Source of the DNA: Membranipora membranacea
Lineage: Eukaryota; Bryozoa; Gymnolaemata; Cheilostomatida; Membraniporidae
DNA length: 64,000 nucleotides
NCBI GenBank assembly: GCA_914767715.1
Contig: OU612069.1
Coordinates: 1,922,001 to 1,986,000, forward strand
Direction of reading: 5' to 3'
This document shows positions 1-15,000 of this stretch, piece after piece. The notes under the pieces are model-generated. The model searched no databases and was not told the DNA's origin. It saw only the letters and a program-made list of their open reading frames with translations. The position numbers and the translations under genes were made by a program. The stretch's first letter is position 1, and each line of letters begins with the position of its first letter.

Positions 1-3000
1 GGGGTGCACATCATTATACTACGTTGCAGGAGGCTTCACAACGAAATTACCTTGAGAAAAAGTGGCACCTACATAGGCCGAGAAGCATTTACGATTAGGA
101 CTTTCTGAACATGACATGAGAAATTGTTTGATTTTGCAGCTATTAACAATCATAGTTAATGAAAAAGTAGTTATTTTTTCCAAAAAGCTTGTATGTACAA
201 AAATGCTACAATTTTGAAATTTTACTGAACGTTTCCAGTATTAAATACAAGTCAAAACTCCTATCAGGGGACATATCACTAGTAGGACTTCATTTCCATT
301 TGGGTAACAACACACTCCCTCGACGGTGGAGTGAGCAGTGGCTGCCACTGGAATGCCACCTACAGCCATCCACTAACTAGTTTATGTGCTCAAACTCCAC
401 CTGGGTATCTGTTAGAGGCATCTCAAATATTAACCACTGCCAAACCAGCAGTGGACTGTCGGTACTGGAATGTCATTAGCAGCAACACGGGAGGAGTTTG
501 AGCACTCAGACTGAAATTGCAGAGATGAGTATCAAGATATTTAGATCATGGGGAGGCCTTATGAAGGTCTTAAATTCAATATTTTTCTCATATCAGAGGG
601 ACAGTGAAGATACCTCAGTTCAATGAAGACTAGTGTATGATGTTGAAAAGGTGAAAGGTGCCGATGTAAGAAATTGAAAAAATTGATCAATTGATGATGT
701 TAAGAGTGAATATGTCAAGCTTCCATAACTACAAACCAAATCACCACCAGAGGGAGCATACAGGTTGCATTGAACTACCGTTCTACTAAGCCGCCTGCTT
801 TCTTAGGCATGTGGCGAATATTTGTATGCATAACGGACGACAGTTAGAAAGGAGAAATGAGTAACAACGCTACTACGATAGAGTTCCAAAACCAAGACTA
901 AAGCTCCCTTTACATAATAGACCAACAACTCGACATTCAGTGAGGATATTCCAACTGAGCAGCATTGAGGGTCACATCGTCCTGTGAGAATGTCCTATCT
1001 AGAATACCTTCAACCAAATAACATGAACCCAACACCTGCTTTAGTGCTTTGTATGACAAAAGAAACTACGATGCAGACTATGCGACTACTATACTAGTTG
1101 TGTAGCGGTAGTAGTAATTACCCCTTTTCTTCCACTCCCGATCTCGATCCCGGAGTTCTGGCAGACAGAAGCAGAAGCCAACAATGTATGAGGGCAAGCA
1201 GAAATAACATAACGTAAACATGTAAATAAAGTAACACATACAATTAAACATAAAAAGTGCCAGTATTTATGAAATCTATGTTCCTATTTTTTTAACTATG
1301 CTGGGCCTCTCCTTTTGTTGTCAGAGTTTAAGCAATGGAGAGCACCAAAGGGCTGCTCATTGGCTGATCTAGGTAATGGCGGACTGTTTCGCACTGCTGG
1401 ATCACCGATACATTATCATTACTAAATAGGATGGATTAGTTGGATGCCTCCTACTACTAAAGATCACCAGGTCTCTTTGTATACCGTTGTACTAACACAA
1501 GCGAGCATGTAAAGAAGACTATTCCCTTTTCCCAGCTTATCCTCACCAGGGTTCGAGGGAAAAGAAGGGAAGGAAGGTTTACTAAAAGTACATATAGATA
1601 AATATAAAAACAACCTAGTTCAATAAAGAGATAAAAAAAATGACATGTAGATTAAAGTAATCTAAACACTATTTTTGTCTTTGTTTTTGAAATTATCTGT
1701 GAACATTGAAAGCTTTGAAATTTCTGAATTTATGCAAACAACACTGCAAATCACAACATCCATAAACTGTTAGTTTGGTGATGAATTTCTCTGTCGCCAA
1801 CAACTTCAGTGGGTACAACACAATATTTATGTCTATGCTATCGCAGTCAAGGTAGGAGAACTCCGTGTTGATAATGGTCACTCGTAAAAATAAGCAAATA
1901 AAACTAAACAACATGCAAATCTTTGTGTGGAGTAAAAACTTCAAGAAAATACTGATTTTACCTTTCCAATGCGGAAGCTAGTACTCTATAATAGCGGCAG
2001 AAATTAAAATTTTAGTAAATAAACTAAGGATTTTCAAAAAAAAATGAGAAACTAGGTCAAGCTGGAAGCATTTTCAGCCATCTTTTTCTGAGAAGCTAAT
2101 ATAGTTTTTCTAGTCATGTTACTACCTTTGTCATTTGTGTGGCTAGAAAATTCTGGTTACACAAAACAATAGAATACATTTAAAACCTGTGTGAGTAACT
2201 AAGAAAAGTCACAGTGTTAATTTGATATAAATGTGAGAGAAAGTTGCATCAAGAGTACGGTCTGATTAGGAGAAAACTGAGTAGTCCAACACCAGCAAGA
2301 AAAGAACCAACAAAAGACAAAGGGTGAAAGCTCTGTGATAATTCTGAGATATATGAGGTGATAACCTGGGATCATGTCTATGTGTTGCATGAAAGATTCA
2401 TAAGGGGAAAGGAAATGTATGAAAAGAATGAAAGGGGCGAGGCTTGTGACTGAAACTACATTTCTGAAAGACCTTCACTTTAAAGTTTTGTTATCTCAAT
2501 ATCAGTTTTGTTCTGTTTCTTATGGAAATAGAAATTGGAGAAACAGTCACAAACCTCTACAAAGACAGCCAATATCCTTTCAGCCATTCCTATTTTCAAG
2601 AAAAAGATGAAGACCTAATCTAATTCTTCGAAAATAATGTGCAGTACTGAGTTGTGCCATCTTTGTAACACATGTTCAGAGAGAACAAAACATCATATTC
2701 TAACACAATGTTTTTTGTATCTAATGCTCGGTTCACATTGTCCCAGATGATACTAGGATGCCATCCCACATGCTTATCCCAGTCACATTATAACATTCAT
2801 CCCAGATAGCTATCCCAGATAGCCATCCCAGTCAATGTGAACCAGAAAATGACACAATCCCAGACTGTCTGGGTCCGTCTGGGATAGCATCGGGAAAGTT
2901 TGACGCTTACAGTCTGGGATTGTGTCATTTTCTGGTTCACATTGACTGGGATGGCTATCTGGGATGGCTATCTGGGATGAATGTTATAATGTGACTGGGA

Positions 3001-6000
3001 TAAGCATCTGGGATGGCATCCTAGTGTCATCTGGGACAATGTGAACCAAGCATTAGGTGAGAGGTGTCCTAAACTCCCTGATAACATCTAACCCTCATTT
3101 ATATGGATCAAGTGTCAACGATGAAAGGGAATAATGGATGTGAAGAAAGAAGAGGCAAATGGTAGAACAGCCTGAAAGTGAAAATTAAACGTTAATAACC
3201 ACCCAACACTAAAATCCTCTAAAAAAACTTCATTAAAACGTCTACGGTCAAACTTTGTAGTATGATGAATGTATCATATATTGCATATAAATATAGAAAT
3301 ATACATAACAAATATACATAACAAATATACATACCCTTCCACCGAAGATTCCTTTGAGCACACCTCTACTTTTATCCTTCTTCTCCTTTTTAGTACCAGA
3401 GCTCGCTCGTAACGTTTCGGACCGGCCCACCTGTCATCAGTAAATATAAGTTATGTTATGCATCCACTTTATTACTGATCAAAACTCCGGAGAGCACATA
3501 ATATGATGTTTACAGTATGAGAGATGCACAAGGTTGGTAATGCAAGGTTTGATATGAACAACTCTGAAGACCACAGTCTATTTACAATTCACCGATGTGT
3601 TCTGATGATGATGGTAAATAAGGCCAACTAAAATTCTCTTCTTTTTTTAAATTTTACACTCAGGTTGTTAGCCAGATGACGAAGCAGGGATCAGACTCAG
3701 TTTAATCATTGCCGGACGATATCTTTGTAGCGAGGCACTCCAGCAGGCACAGTACTGCAATGACTCGCTATAAGGAGCACAACCAACAACATATCAATTT
3801 GGAAGGAAACAATCCATCCTAGTGTGGTATTATTTCTCTCCATGTAACTTAGCAGCAACTAAACTTGTCGCTCAACAAATTGTAAATATCATGATGTTAC
3901 ACGGACAGCAATTAGTCACAGAGATCTCTCCATCTAACTCCTGAGACCAGATCAGATCACATACAAACCTTATTACTAGTGTTAGAGTTGATTGATTTGT
4001 TGTCCTCGTTGCCTAAGTCTTCAAAAGGTATATCTCCAGGGGGGACAAATCCAGATTTAAATCTATCTATCACTCGTCGCGAATCCTGAAATGAATATAC
4101 ATATTATAATATATAACACAATATACTGAACCGCTACTTTGATCATGAGATCAGGTCATCTAAAGCAACGCAATTTCGAATCATTTGCGCCTCATTCTGT
4201 GTTGATGACCGCCAGTGCAGCTGCAGTTATTTTATATCCGCAACACCACACGATTCTAATTACATGGAGATCTGTTCCTTGTATAACTCCTAACACCTCC
4301 TCAATTTCAGCATCGTTTGTCCTCCAACTTGCTATTGATAGGTAGCTGTTCGCTTGTATATTATTGCCTACTATTTCAAGTGATTGAATGTTTAAATAAT
4401 CATGGATGCCTTGGCCTTCAACTTTATTTCGGACAACACTTACCTCGCTGTGGTCTATCTTTTGACTGGCTTGAGTGACCCCCTCCAGGCAGGTGTTTAT
4501 GATGGGTTGTATACTTTTTTCAATGTCAGACATTTGTTTCATACTGCTCTGGATTTTCTGAATTCTCTTCTCGTCCAGCTCTTGCATTGACTGTAAAATA
4601 TTTAATGTTAAAATTAATTTTTAAAGTTTAAGTTTCACGTAAAGATTGGTGGTATGCTAAGAGACTTTTAGGATCAATAAAATAACTTACATCTTAGCTT
4701 CAGTGCCCAAGCTATTCTTATCGGTGGCGATAGTGGCTTCTTCTACCACTTTTGACAAGAACAGCTTAGGTCTTCAAAAAGCTACACAAGGCCCATCACA
4801 TATACATATAACTAAAACACTTCTGGCAGATGGAAACTACTCGGATCAGTATATCAGAATATCAGAGCAGAAAAAATGCAACAATAACCAATCCAGAGAT
4901 TCAGTAAGTAGTGCCTAAATAGAGAGTTACTAAGCACAGACAAAGAGCCAAACCTGGAAAACTTGTGGAAACCTACCTAGAAAACTTGTGGAAACCTACC
5001 TGGAAAACTTGTGGAAGGTGTTTGTTATAGTAATCTCTCTGGTGGCTGTTAGTTTGTTCGAGCACTTGAGCATATCCAGCTTTACAATCAGAGCAGAACT
5101 GGCCTCTCTGTATGGAGATGGTACGCGACTTCTCAACCTGGTGTAAGTAAAGAGAGAGTATAATATGTCACACAACACAAAGATAGTATAATATTTTTCA
5201 CAACACAAAGATCGTATAATATGTCACACAACACACAGAGAGTACAATGTGTCACACAAGTATCAAATCATCCGCTATATCAGGGTCAATACACTAAAAT
5301 TTTTGCTCATGGATTCTCCAATCAGATTAGAAATACAGACCACTATCACTCCTACTGTATATGGTATTTGTAAGTCAACTTAGCTATCAATAGATATGAG
5401 TTTAGTCTTAGTGTCGGCTGTTGCTCATTGGGGCTGACAGCAAAAGGCGAATTCACCGTCCAATCTCAACATATTTCAGGGATATCTCATGATATACTGT
5501 GAAGTATACCAATGACGTCAACCGACCGGTATCGTAATATTTTCAGTTTTTATATATAGTTTATCCTCTAACAGACATACCTCAGCTCTAGACAAGTTGA
5601 GGTTCTCGTCCGCTGCTCTGTACATCTCTTGAGCTCTGACCTGATCAGCATGTGATCTCTCATACTTTCTCTTAGTCTGTCAAAGAGAAAATCAACATCT
5701 ATCAAAGTTTATATATAAAGAACCAGGAATAATTCGCTTATTTTCGGAGTTATCTCAACTTTTAGGATGTGGAGACAATCCCACAAATCAGAGAGTCTAT
5801 AAATGATCATTGTTAACATTATCAAGTATTCCCTGTGGTTTATCGACCTGATTTGGTTACAGACTGCCCAGTCAGACAGGCTTAGTGTTCTGACGCACCA
5901 ACCAATTTAGGTTTTATTGAATGAGTATTAATCTCGCTTAACTTATTTTCAGCTGAAAATAGGAAGTGAGTAACGTAATCAGTGTGCTACACCTTCCAGT

Positions 6001-9000
6001 GAGTAACATTACTTTCTAACTAGCAGGTAATATCCAACAGTACATTGTAATTGTAGGTAGGTATGAAATCTGGCACTATTTCAGACTATGACTCAGAGTG
6101 TTATCTCTTTGCGCTAGTTATCTATTTATAGCCTCATTAATGTTAACAATACAAAGATAAATCCACCATTACTGTTGATGCTTTATTTGCACTCTATTTG
6201 CCATTTATTTGCCGTGTGAATCCTACTGATAAGGCTGAATCTAGTACCAGATAAGTTATGGTACCTTCATACTGGCTGTACTCTTATGGCTCGAGAGAGT
6301 AGGAAGAGCTTTTAACAACTTGTGTTATGACTAGTCTTAGTATTTTGACTGTCTGCAGATCATAGAGCCATTTTCTTGATCGATATAAAAACAATGGTGG
6401 CCAGTGTACCAGTATAAAGCTTTCAAACAATGACCACACAGTATAGTGAATCTTCCCGGCTGCCATTTCTTCCTAATTATCTTTTTGGCCTATTGGCTAA
6501 GATCTAAGAGTCACTGCCAATGGCTGAATAGTGCCAGTTTCAGTTTTGGCAGCTCGCTGCACACACAGTTCAGGAGGTCCACCATGGCCTCACATCCAGT
6601 ATGTATACTAGTTTTCTAGGATGTATCACATTCTCAGAATGAGGATTTACGGCACCTTGCGCCCCTCTTTAGGGGCACCCCAATCTTCTGTCTCTTAAAC
6701 AGCAATCATGGCTGTCATTCCTAATAATTTGGTACTGTCCAAAGCACCGACTTATTCTTTGGACTAGTTGAATTCTCCAAACACTTGAAGTAGATTCCTA
6801 CGCCTCCAGATTAAGTTAGCTTTAACAAATTTGGAGATGTGAAAGAAATCATGGCGGGTCTGGAGTCTAATTGCAATGGTCCACTGGACGGTCAGTGCTT
6901 AATTCTGGGTCCTACTCTGTAATTGTATGCTACTTCAGCTTCAAATTTTTGCCTTCAAAGGAGGCCATCGAGTCTTATAATGGATAATGATAGGTTTGCC
7001 TCTGCCCCATTAGGAGTTACAAGTGTAACCGTGTGTAGAGAACCTTCACTCGATCTTCAAATGTTACATTACAAAATACTTCTCCCAATTTGTGAGAGAG
7101 GAACATTCCATAGACACCGTGCAGGCCCATCTATGGCTTCACTAAGGCAACATATATGTCTAAGTTTGTGTAGGATGAAGATAAAGACTGTCATTTTTAT
7201 GATTATCAACCTGTCAATCAGAGCTGCTGTATTGCAGGCAGGGTGGCCTATCTCGTAATAAAACAAGCACTGGCTGTGGCCTGTCAACACCTGACAGCAC
7301 ATGCCATAAAGTGTGCTATAGTAGCTGATCTATGTTGTGTGTTATATCCCCCTATGTGTACATGCTTTTTTTTATGACTTATGGTCAACTATAAGCATTC
7401 CTGGACAAGCTACCAGTCATATAACAGACAATAACACGCTGTTTTCAATGTAAATATTTTGTTATGCTTTGTTACCCCATCACAAAAAAATCAGTCTTTA
7501 GCCTACCGTTAAGTATTGCCTATGAACATTTGCGCGCATATAGTGAGTGGGATGGGAAAAAGCTGCTTATTTAAGATCGAAGTAAGGGTGAGGGCAAAAT
7601 GTCTATAACAGATAAATTTTGAGTGACATCAGATGGCTAACAAAGGCGAATTTTGCGGTCTAGTAGAAAGCTCTACAAATTTTCATTTAAACTATGTGTA
7701 TATGATTTACACAGCATGTTTCAAGTATGATAATGGCCAGCACGCTCACATGTCATCACTCCCTTTGTTAGTTAGACCTAGGCGGTTACTCCTAGTGATT
7801 CTGTGACACTCGACATGGCTTCGAGCCCTCACTCTCACCTCGAGGGCCGCCGGACCAGGAGAGGGGATAGTTATCAGTTAAGTACCTTATACTCTTATAT
7901 ACACTGAGATGATAGGTTAGGTAATCAGCACAGGGGTATAATTAGTGCTTAATTACACCCCTGCTGACAACAACTACACTACTTAATATTCCTATAGTTA
8001 TTATACAGCGGCATGTGAGAGAGAGTGTTACAGCAGGGGTGTGTATGGATACTGAGTGGTGATTCTGAGGCAGCGAATGTTGATTCAAGGCTTTAATTCA
8101 TAGCTGCTCAATAATTTAATTGAGATGTGGAACACATCTCTGACAAAACAACAACAATTACATCATGGTAAACAACTGCTGATATCTTGTTGCCAACTTC
8201 TCTAATTTTAAGAGCTTTCTCAGCTGAAGTAACAGTTTGAGTGAGAGAGTGGACTCTGTTCTGTCATTCTTATGCATTCCTTGTTAAGAGTACAAATTCA
8301 CACACTGCTGCTGATTGCACCAACTCCCATTAAATCTTTAGATAACTCTGCCACTAAAGTATAATTATTGGTTGAAAGGTTTTTGACTCAGTTCCTGTTG
8401 CTGGTAGCAGCATTCCGTGATCGTTCACAGCCCAGTCACATGAGTTGGGACATTGCTGATAACGGTATGCCCCTACCAGGAACAAGGGAGGGTGGGATAC
8501 CCCCACCCTCCCTACCAGCAACTCAGGTAGAGTTTGTGCACTTATACTAGGTTTATCCTATACTATTCTAGTACAGAAGACACACAGACCAATTTTTTTG
8601 TAAAGTCCAGTACCTAGTCAATGCATAACTACAGCAGTACTAACTGTCTGACTGTAAAATACTTTGATCTGTGTGAAGTCTTCAGACAGTTCCGATGTGG
8701 GGTGTAGAACTTTTGGGATGTAAGATATTCAACACAGCAGCAGACTGATTTCTCAGATTAACAGTGACAGTAGTCTGAATACTCAGACTAACACTGATGG
8801 TGATGGTAGCCTGAATTCTCAGACTAACAGTGACAGTAGTCTGAATTCACAGACTAACAGTGGCTGTAGTCTGAACTCACAGACTAACAGTGGCGGTAGT
8901 ATGAATTCACAGACTAACAGTGGCGGTAGTCTGAATTTCAGACTAGCTCTGGTGGTAGCCTGAATTTCAGACTAGCTCTGGTGGTAGCCTATATACATAC

Positions 9001-12000
9001 ATTATCAAGGTTCTGGAGTTGTTTCTGGAGATGCTGCTCCAGCTTCTTTGCCTCCTCCATCTGTTTCTTTCTCTCAGTTTTTAGCTCGGCCATCAGAGCT
9101 GCGATCTCCTACAAGGACAAGGAAATAGCAATTGTTTATAAGTTGAGTGCGATGCCATAAAAGTGAAATGTCAAACGAAGCAGACAGACAGACAGAACAC
9201 TCAAAATAACCTTGTTTATGAGATTTTAAAGTCAGAGGACTATTTGACGGTTCTAGGTCATAGATCATTTTGTTAAACTGATAGTCTCCGGTAAACAAGA
9301 GGCGGAGCAAGGGACTATCTGAGATTTTATGATCTCTTGAGCCTGTACATACAAACGTTAATAGGGGATCTGTTACTGGGGTTTCATGCTCTTTGACAAC
9401 CCAACCCACCTCCCCCCCCACCTCCCCCCCCCCCCGTGTTATTACACTTCAATCATATAATAACTACGGCTTACAACAAAATCTTTGCAATCCACATGAC
9501 AGAACTAGACGTTTCTAGTATTAACACCTCACTACAATGGTTAGGGAAGTTGTCAATGGATGACTTATATGACGTGATATTTGAAGATACATTTCACAAG
9601 GATTGCGAATATGCCAATCACATAGTGGTAGCAGGAAGCTGCTTAGTGAAGTAATGTAATATTATAAGGACATGACTTGTACCAATCCTTTCAAGTTTAC
9701 CTCTTATATCTAGTTACATCAAAGTTACAACATGCCCTTACAGCTTTTATGAGTCAGCTTTCACATCATTGCTGCGCTCATTTGTAAGGGTATGTCCCTG
9801 AGCATGACCATTACATTTCACTCTAAACTACTTCCTCCATAGCAGATACTAAGACTTTATGACATCGGGTAGGCCCGATAAAATCATGTGTGATAGAAAA
9901 AGTGCTACTCTATCCCAGCTTTGGTCTACAGCAGTATCTGAAGTTGCTAACTCTGACATTCACTGGCACATATATTATCTTGAATAAGTTTTTATAGACG
10001 GATGTTAGTTATGATGAATTTTGGCACCAATGCCATCAACTGCTGGCCGAACCTAGTTTGGTGAGTCATCAATGGCTTAATTTATTCGCAGAAAAGATGT
10101 AAAATACCAGCATTATAGAGCTTTTTGGGGCTGTGCCAGAGAAATATTGACAAATTTTCGATGAATGAACCAATCTCTTCATTTAATCAAACATCAAGAT
10201 ATGTAAATATGTAATAAAAGTTTGGCTAACACATCCCACAAACATTTATCTGGCAAAAAGATTAGAAAACTTTGTGATTAGCTCATCCCATCGTTATTAA
10301 CTAACTCTGACAGCCCAGCCCTGTGCTGTTGTAAGCTTTAGGCAACTGTAGGGTAGTCAAGACTATCACTGGTATGACACAGTGTAGGCTGTTGATTTAT
10401 TGGCCTGCTAACTTTATAGATGGTATGAGATCAATACAACATCTCTGACTACATTAAAATCCTGTTTCAATATCTATGACTCAACTTGTTTGACTAAGCG
10501 TGGGGGATATATAGATTTGTGCTGGTTCTTCAAACAATGCCTCAAGCCTTGTACCTAAAACCATCAGAATCGCGCATAACACAACCTTACAAGCGATAGA
10601 TTGACTGTTTAGGATTTGTGTGAACTTCTTAATAAGATCCTTTTGCAGCACCCCAAAAAAAGTAGACCCAGCGTCTACATTATTATGAAACACAAAAACC
10701 TATAAGGGTCGCTGCTAATTTTTAGTCTGCTACCAATGGTTAGTAATAAATATAATAATAATAAAGATATTGTGTGGAAGGTAGGCTCAGCTGCTACACT
10801 GTTGCATGTTGGGATACGCTGTGATACATGTTTGAACCAAGCTTTAATATGACTGCTGACTTCAAGCTAGGATTGGTGAAAACTAAATACCTTTAACAAT
10901 TTGATCAATATTTTGATAAGTCCATGAAGATGTCAAAATGGAAAAAAGGAGGGTGTCACAGGTGATATTAGCACCTGCAAACTTCCTATTAGATTCCTGA
11001 AAGTACATCACCTTCCTGACTACGATCGTTCCCAAAAATAGCTTTGGTTATTCACGAGAAACAACTTAAGTCGTCTGTGAGAAGTTTTCACCAGTCATAC
11101 TGCCAGTAGGGTATCTGAGATATGAGAAACTCAGGAGGAATTTTAGTACCTGCTGAAAACATGCTGGTGTTTCCATGAATCAGCTCCATGGGAAAATGAG
11201 TTAAAGTTCACGATCTTAGATAGGCCTATGGACCAACATGTTTTGTAGGGAGAATTTACTGTTCTTGAAATTAAGTTTTAGAAACCGCTAGTACGTCAAA
11301 CGGCAGTTAACACAAGTTCAATACTCTAGGTACATAAGTCAACACCCAATTTACGCAGCTGCAGATGCAAAACAAACAAAAGTTCCACATCTTTCCTCTG
11401 CTACACTTGTAGTGAACTAATGGCTAAAATCATTTTGTAATCAATAATCATGGTAGCTATTTAACCCAAACAAACTGTTTGCCAGTAGCGTCAAGTGTTC
11501 AGGGATGGATTGGGCGAAAAATGCAGCCTTGGTTTATCCATGTTACATTAATTTAACCTGTACAAGTTCAACATATTCACAACGAATCACCTTTTGCATA
11601 CCCTAGAAATGCCATGTATACACTAAGCAGAGCTCCTACAGAATTCACCCACACAGCTCGGCTAACTTCTTATTAATCTCTTGCAGAGTGCAGTTCTAAG
11701 AGTAAACAAGGGGTCAACTTCCTAATTAGACCTTAGGCCTACTCCTTCATTTTATGTATTAGCTAAACAGTCTGGCAAACAGTCCGACTCCTAACTACCT
11801 CACAAGGTAGATGGTTGGTTACAATACTGTCTGATATGACCACAATAGTGAATGTTTACAGGTAACACTACTGGTAAGATGTGCGTTTGGCTATATGTCT
11901 TGTCCCGCCCAAATTAATGGCTTTTAACCTTGAATTGCGAAATGATACCATCTTCATGTACAATAAGTATGGACAGAAAGTATGTCAATTATAGGGGAGC

Positions 12001-15000
12001 TAGCCATTGTCAGCTATCATCATTCCCGCCTGCAAGCTCAGCTATAGGACTTTGAAGGAATAGCGCCTTGCTCGCCGGCTAGTTACTAGCGCAGAAAAAA
12101 AGAATGTCCCTTGCACTGTGTTCACACAAGAATCTTTGAAGACTCTTTGGTGGTAACTCTGGACAAACCTTTGATATAGTGTGGCGCAATGACTCATTCA
12201 TGTCTTATGAAACCCTGGATTTGAGAATCCCCATAAAATCAATAATAATAAAGTTAAGTTATTATTATAGAGTCTATCGTTGTGCCAGATTGTGAGATAT
12301 GTGTTAGAAATGATGACTGTGACCCTATCTATGACCATCATTTTGACAGTCTATTAAAAGGTCACAGAATTCTGCCAACATTTCATTCTGACACTTCATA
12401 AAAAAAGTGTAGGCTGTCATCTTAGAATGATAAAATAGGTTTGTGATCAAGTCGCAGAGCCAGTTCTCTCCTCTTGACCGAGGGAGGGACTGGGGTGGGT
12501 ATTTATGGCCCCTAAATCGGGTATTTGATTGTGAATCTCCACCACATAGTAGCCGATTTATATAATAATAATAATAATAATAATAATATATAATAGCCGA
12601 TGTATACTTATATTTTCACTAATTTAGCTACATATCTTGAGCGTTAATCTGCCTGCATTGTCAGCAGATAACCAAGCCACACTTACAAATCACTTCGACA
12701 AACCATCGAGCTTTTCTAGCTTGTTGTGTTCAACAAAATCTCATTGAGCTCGATCTTTTGTCCTTTGCCTGTAGATAGAAGTTATCTAGAGGCAAATATT
12801 GATCATAAAAGGCTGACTACCATCAAGCTAGCCTGTAACACACGCAGCTGTCTAAATCAGTAGAGTTGGGTACAGGCTACTTAACGGCAGCCTTCTCATA
12901 GATCGGATACGATTTTTTCAGCAGAGTTTGTCTCATACCTTAACGATAGAAGACTGGAACTGCTCAGCGAGAAGCTCATGCTGGCCGGCTACATCGTTCA
13001 CTTCTTTTATTGAATCGTAGAATGACTTCACAACAGTAAACCTGTCAAATATGTCGGAATGAAAGTAAGCTGGGCTCATGAAAAACTCAAAAAGGCAGGT
13101 TAACAATATCCCACAATGCAACTTGAACCTTGAATTCCCAAATTCACATTCTGACATGGTGGCATTGGGAATTCCAGAAAATTACATTATGGTATATTTG
13201 TAAATATGCCTGACGAATAATGTTGAACACATTTTCTACAGGAGACCTCTATAATTGACGGAAATATACAAAACTTATATCAGTGTGTGTCAAAAGTAAG
13301 CCTAGTCATGGATACTGAGGATTCACTTTGGGGCCTTCTACAGAATATTAGTTAGTCAGTACTCAGGATTCATGTTTCAAAACTATTGCTCTTACACTAT
13401 GAGTAATTGAAATGATAGGCCTAGTCAATGAAATCTAAAACCAGACCAGGAAAGATGCATTTACCGCATTGGGAAATTACAATTTTGAGAGAATGAATAG
13501 CTCATCATTGTTACTAATGGTGATTCAAATGCACTGATTAGAATTTAGGAAAGCTACAATTAAATGGCTGTTTGAGTGAGTTCCGGTGATCATGATTAGG
13601 TTTCTGGGCAGTGAAGTGAAATTAATGTAGTTATTCAAAGAAAGCATGATTTTCAACAATTTCATCAGATCCTAGCAATAGTGTTCATGTCTGGGGTTTA
13701 GTTGTGCTGATTAAAACATCCTCTTGATGCGGTGTCCCTCCACTCTTGGGGACATACTATTTCATACTTATTAGTTGGTTGGTAGTTATGACTTCTAATA
13801 TTCCAGTGTCACAACCCAATAAAGTTGAAAAAAAGGGGGGGGGGGGGCTCCACAAAGAAAAGTGATGTCTTATATATAAGCACAAATGCTTCAAAAAAGA
13901 ACCCAACAGCCTTATATGTGTTGATGATTCAAAATTGACCACTACACCCACTGTGGTACCAGTGGAATGGTACAAATTGATGGTAGGGGTTAGGGGTAAG
14001 GTATAGGATTAGCCCATCTCAATATCCTCAGTTTCAGTGTTCATGGGTGTTTAGAGTTTTGGTGCTCAAACCCTGCACGGCCTTGCTGGTGGTGGCATGC
14101 CTTTAGCGACCACAATCATCTCTATAAGTTGGTATGGCGAAGGTTGATTAATCACCAATCTGAACACTGTTTGAGCATTAAAACTGGTGTTCGTCATTGA
14201 CACTCTCTATACTTACGGACTTTCTTCTTCTTTTCTCTTAGGTAGGTAATTTTTTGACAAACGCCTAAAATCACAAGAAGAGTTAGCCTTATATAACAAG
14301 TTTGGTAAATACAGTACCATTACAAAGTCATTCTATAGCAGTCACCCACCTATTGGACCTCCATTCCTTCATCTAAATTTAACTTCCTGTTGTTCAGACC
14401 AACTTTAAACAGGGCCTACAGGAAACAGTACACATCGACATTTCTGTTTGGATCTCCAGCCAATCATAATGTTTGATTGGTAATAGGGAAAACTGCCAAT
14501 CCAGTTTGTCCACACAACGCTCCCTATGAAACTCCCCTTGCCAGCAACAATACTCTTATCTAAAGTATTTAGTCTATCGCTTTCACAGGAATTTTACATT
14601 CCAAAAGACTTGTTTATTCGCTATTATTTTGTCATTCCTATTGCAATATCATTGACCTTTTTGTGAATCATTCAAATTTTATCTAGAGCTCAATCTGAAT
14701 AAACCACTCAACAAAAGACTGTGCACTCGCAGACAGATAGTGTGTCTGTTTGGAGAATGACTCAAGATTTAGATATGCATCACAAAGAAATACAAATAGT
14801 CACAAAAATGGTTTTATAACAAGTTTTATTTTTCGCACTTTGAGATAAGGGCCAGTCAACCTGCCTTACGAGGCATTTGAGAAATTGAATTTGCTTAGTA
14901 TATGAACTATTTCACAGCACATCCAGGTTGGTTTTTTAGAAATACACTAGTATAGGATCTAGGCTCTATTCTTTGTATGAATGCCTCCAAACAATAAGAC

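Noticed and set aside
1693-1944. Minus-strand ORF as the next F-BAR gene exon
   Set aside because: Its residues do not resemble HR1 or SH3 domains, and it begins without a convincing acceptor.
4192-4587. Reading the whole 131-codon minus ORF as coding
   Set aside because: Only 4590-4444 is exon. A GTAAGT donor follows at 4443, and the frame beyond it does not resemble F-BAR proteins, while the next exon at 4085 does.
6923-7258. 111-codon plus-strand ORF in an F-BAR intron
   Set aside because: Composition looks random, with an overlapping minus-strand ORF of similar length; no motif.
7765-7850. tRNA-like A-box/B-box spacing (TAGTTAGACCTAGG and GCTTCGAGCCC)
   Set aside because: Both boxes deviate from consensus and the arms do not fold as a tRNA; may be a SINE relic but not supportable here.
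9436-9654. 72-codon plus-strand ORF beginning beside a poly-C tract
   Set aside because: It reads a little protein-like but has no homology I know, and no supporting splice or promoter signal.
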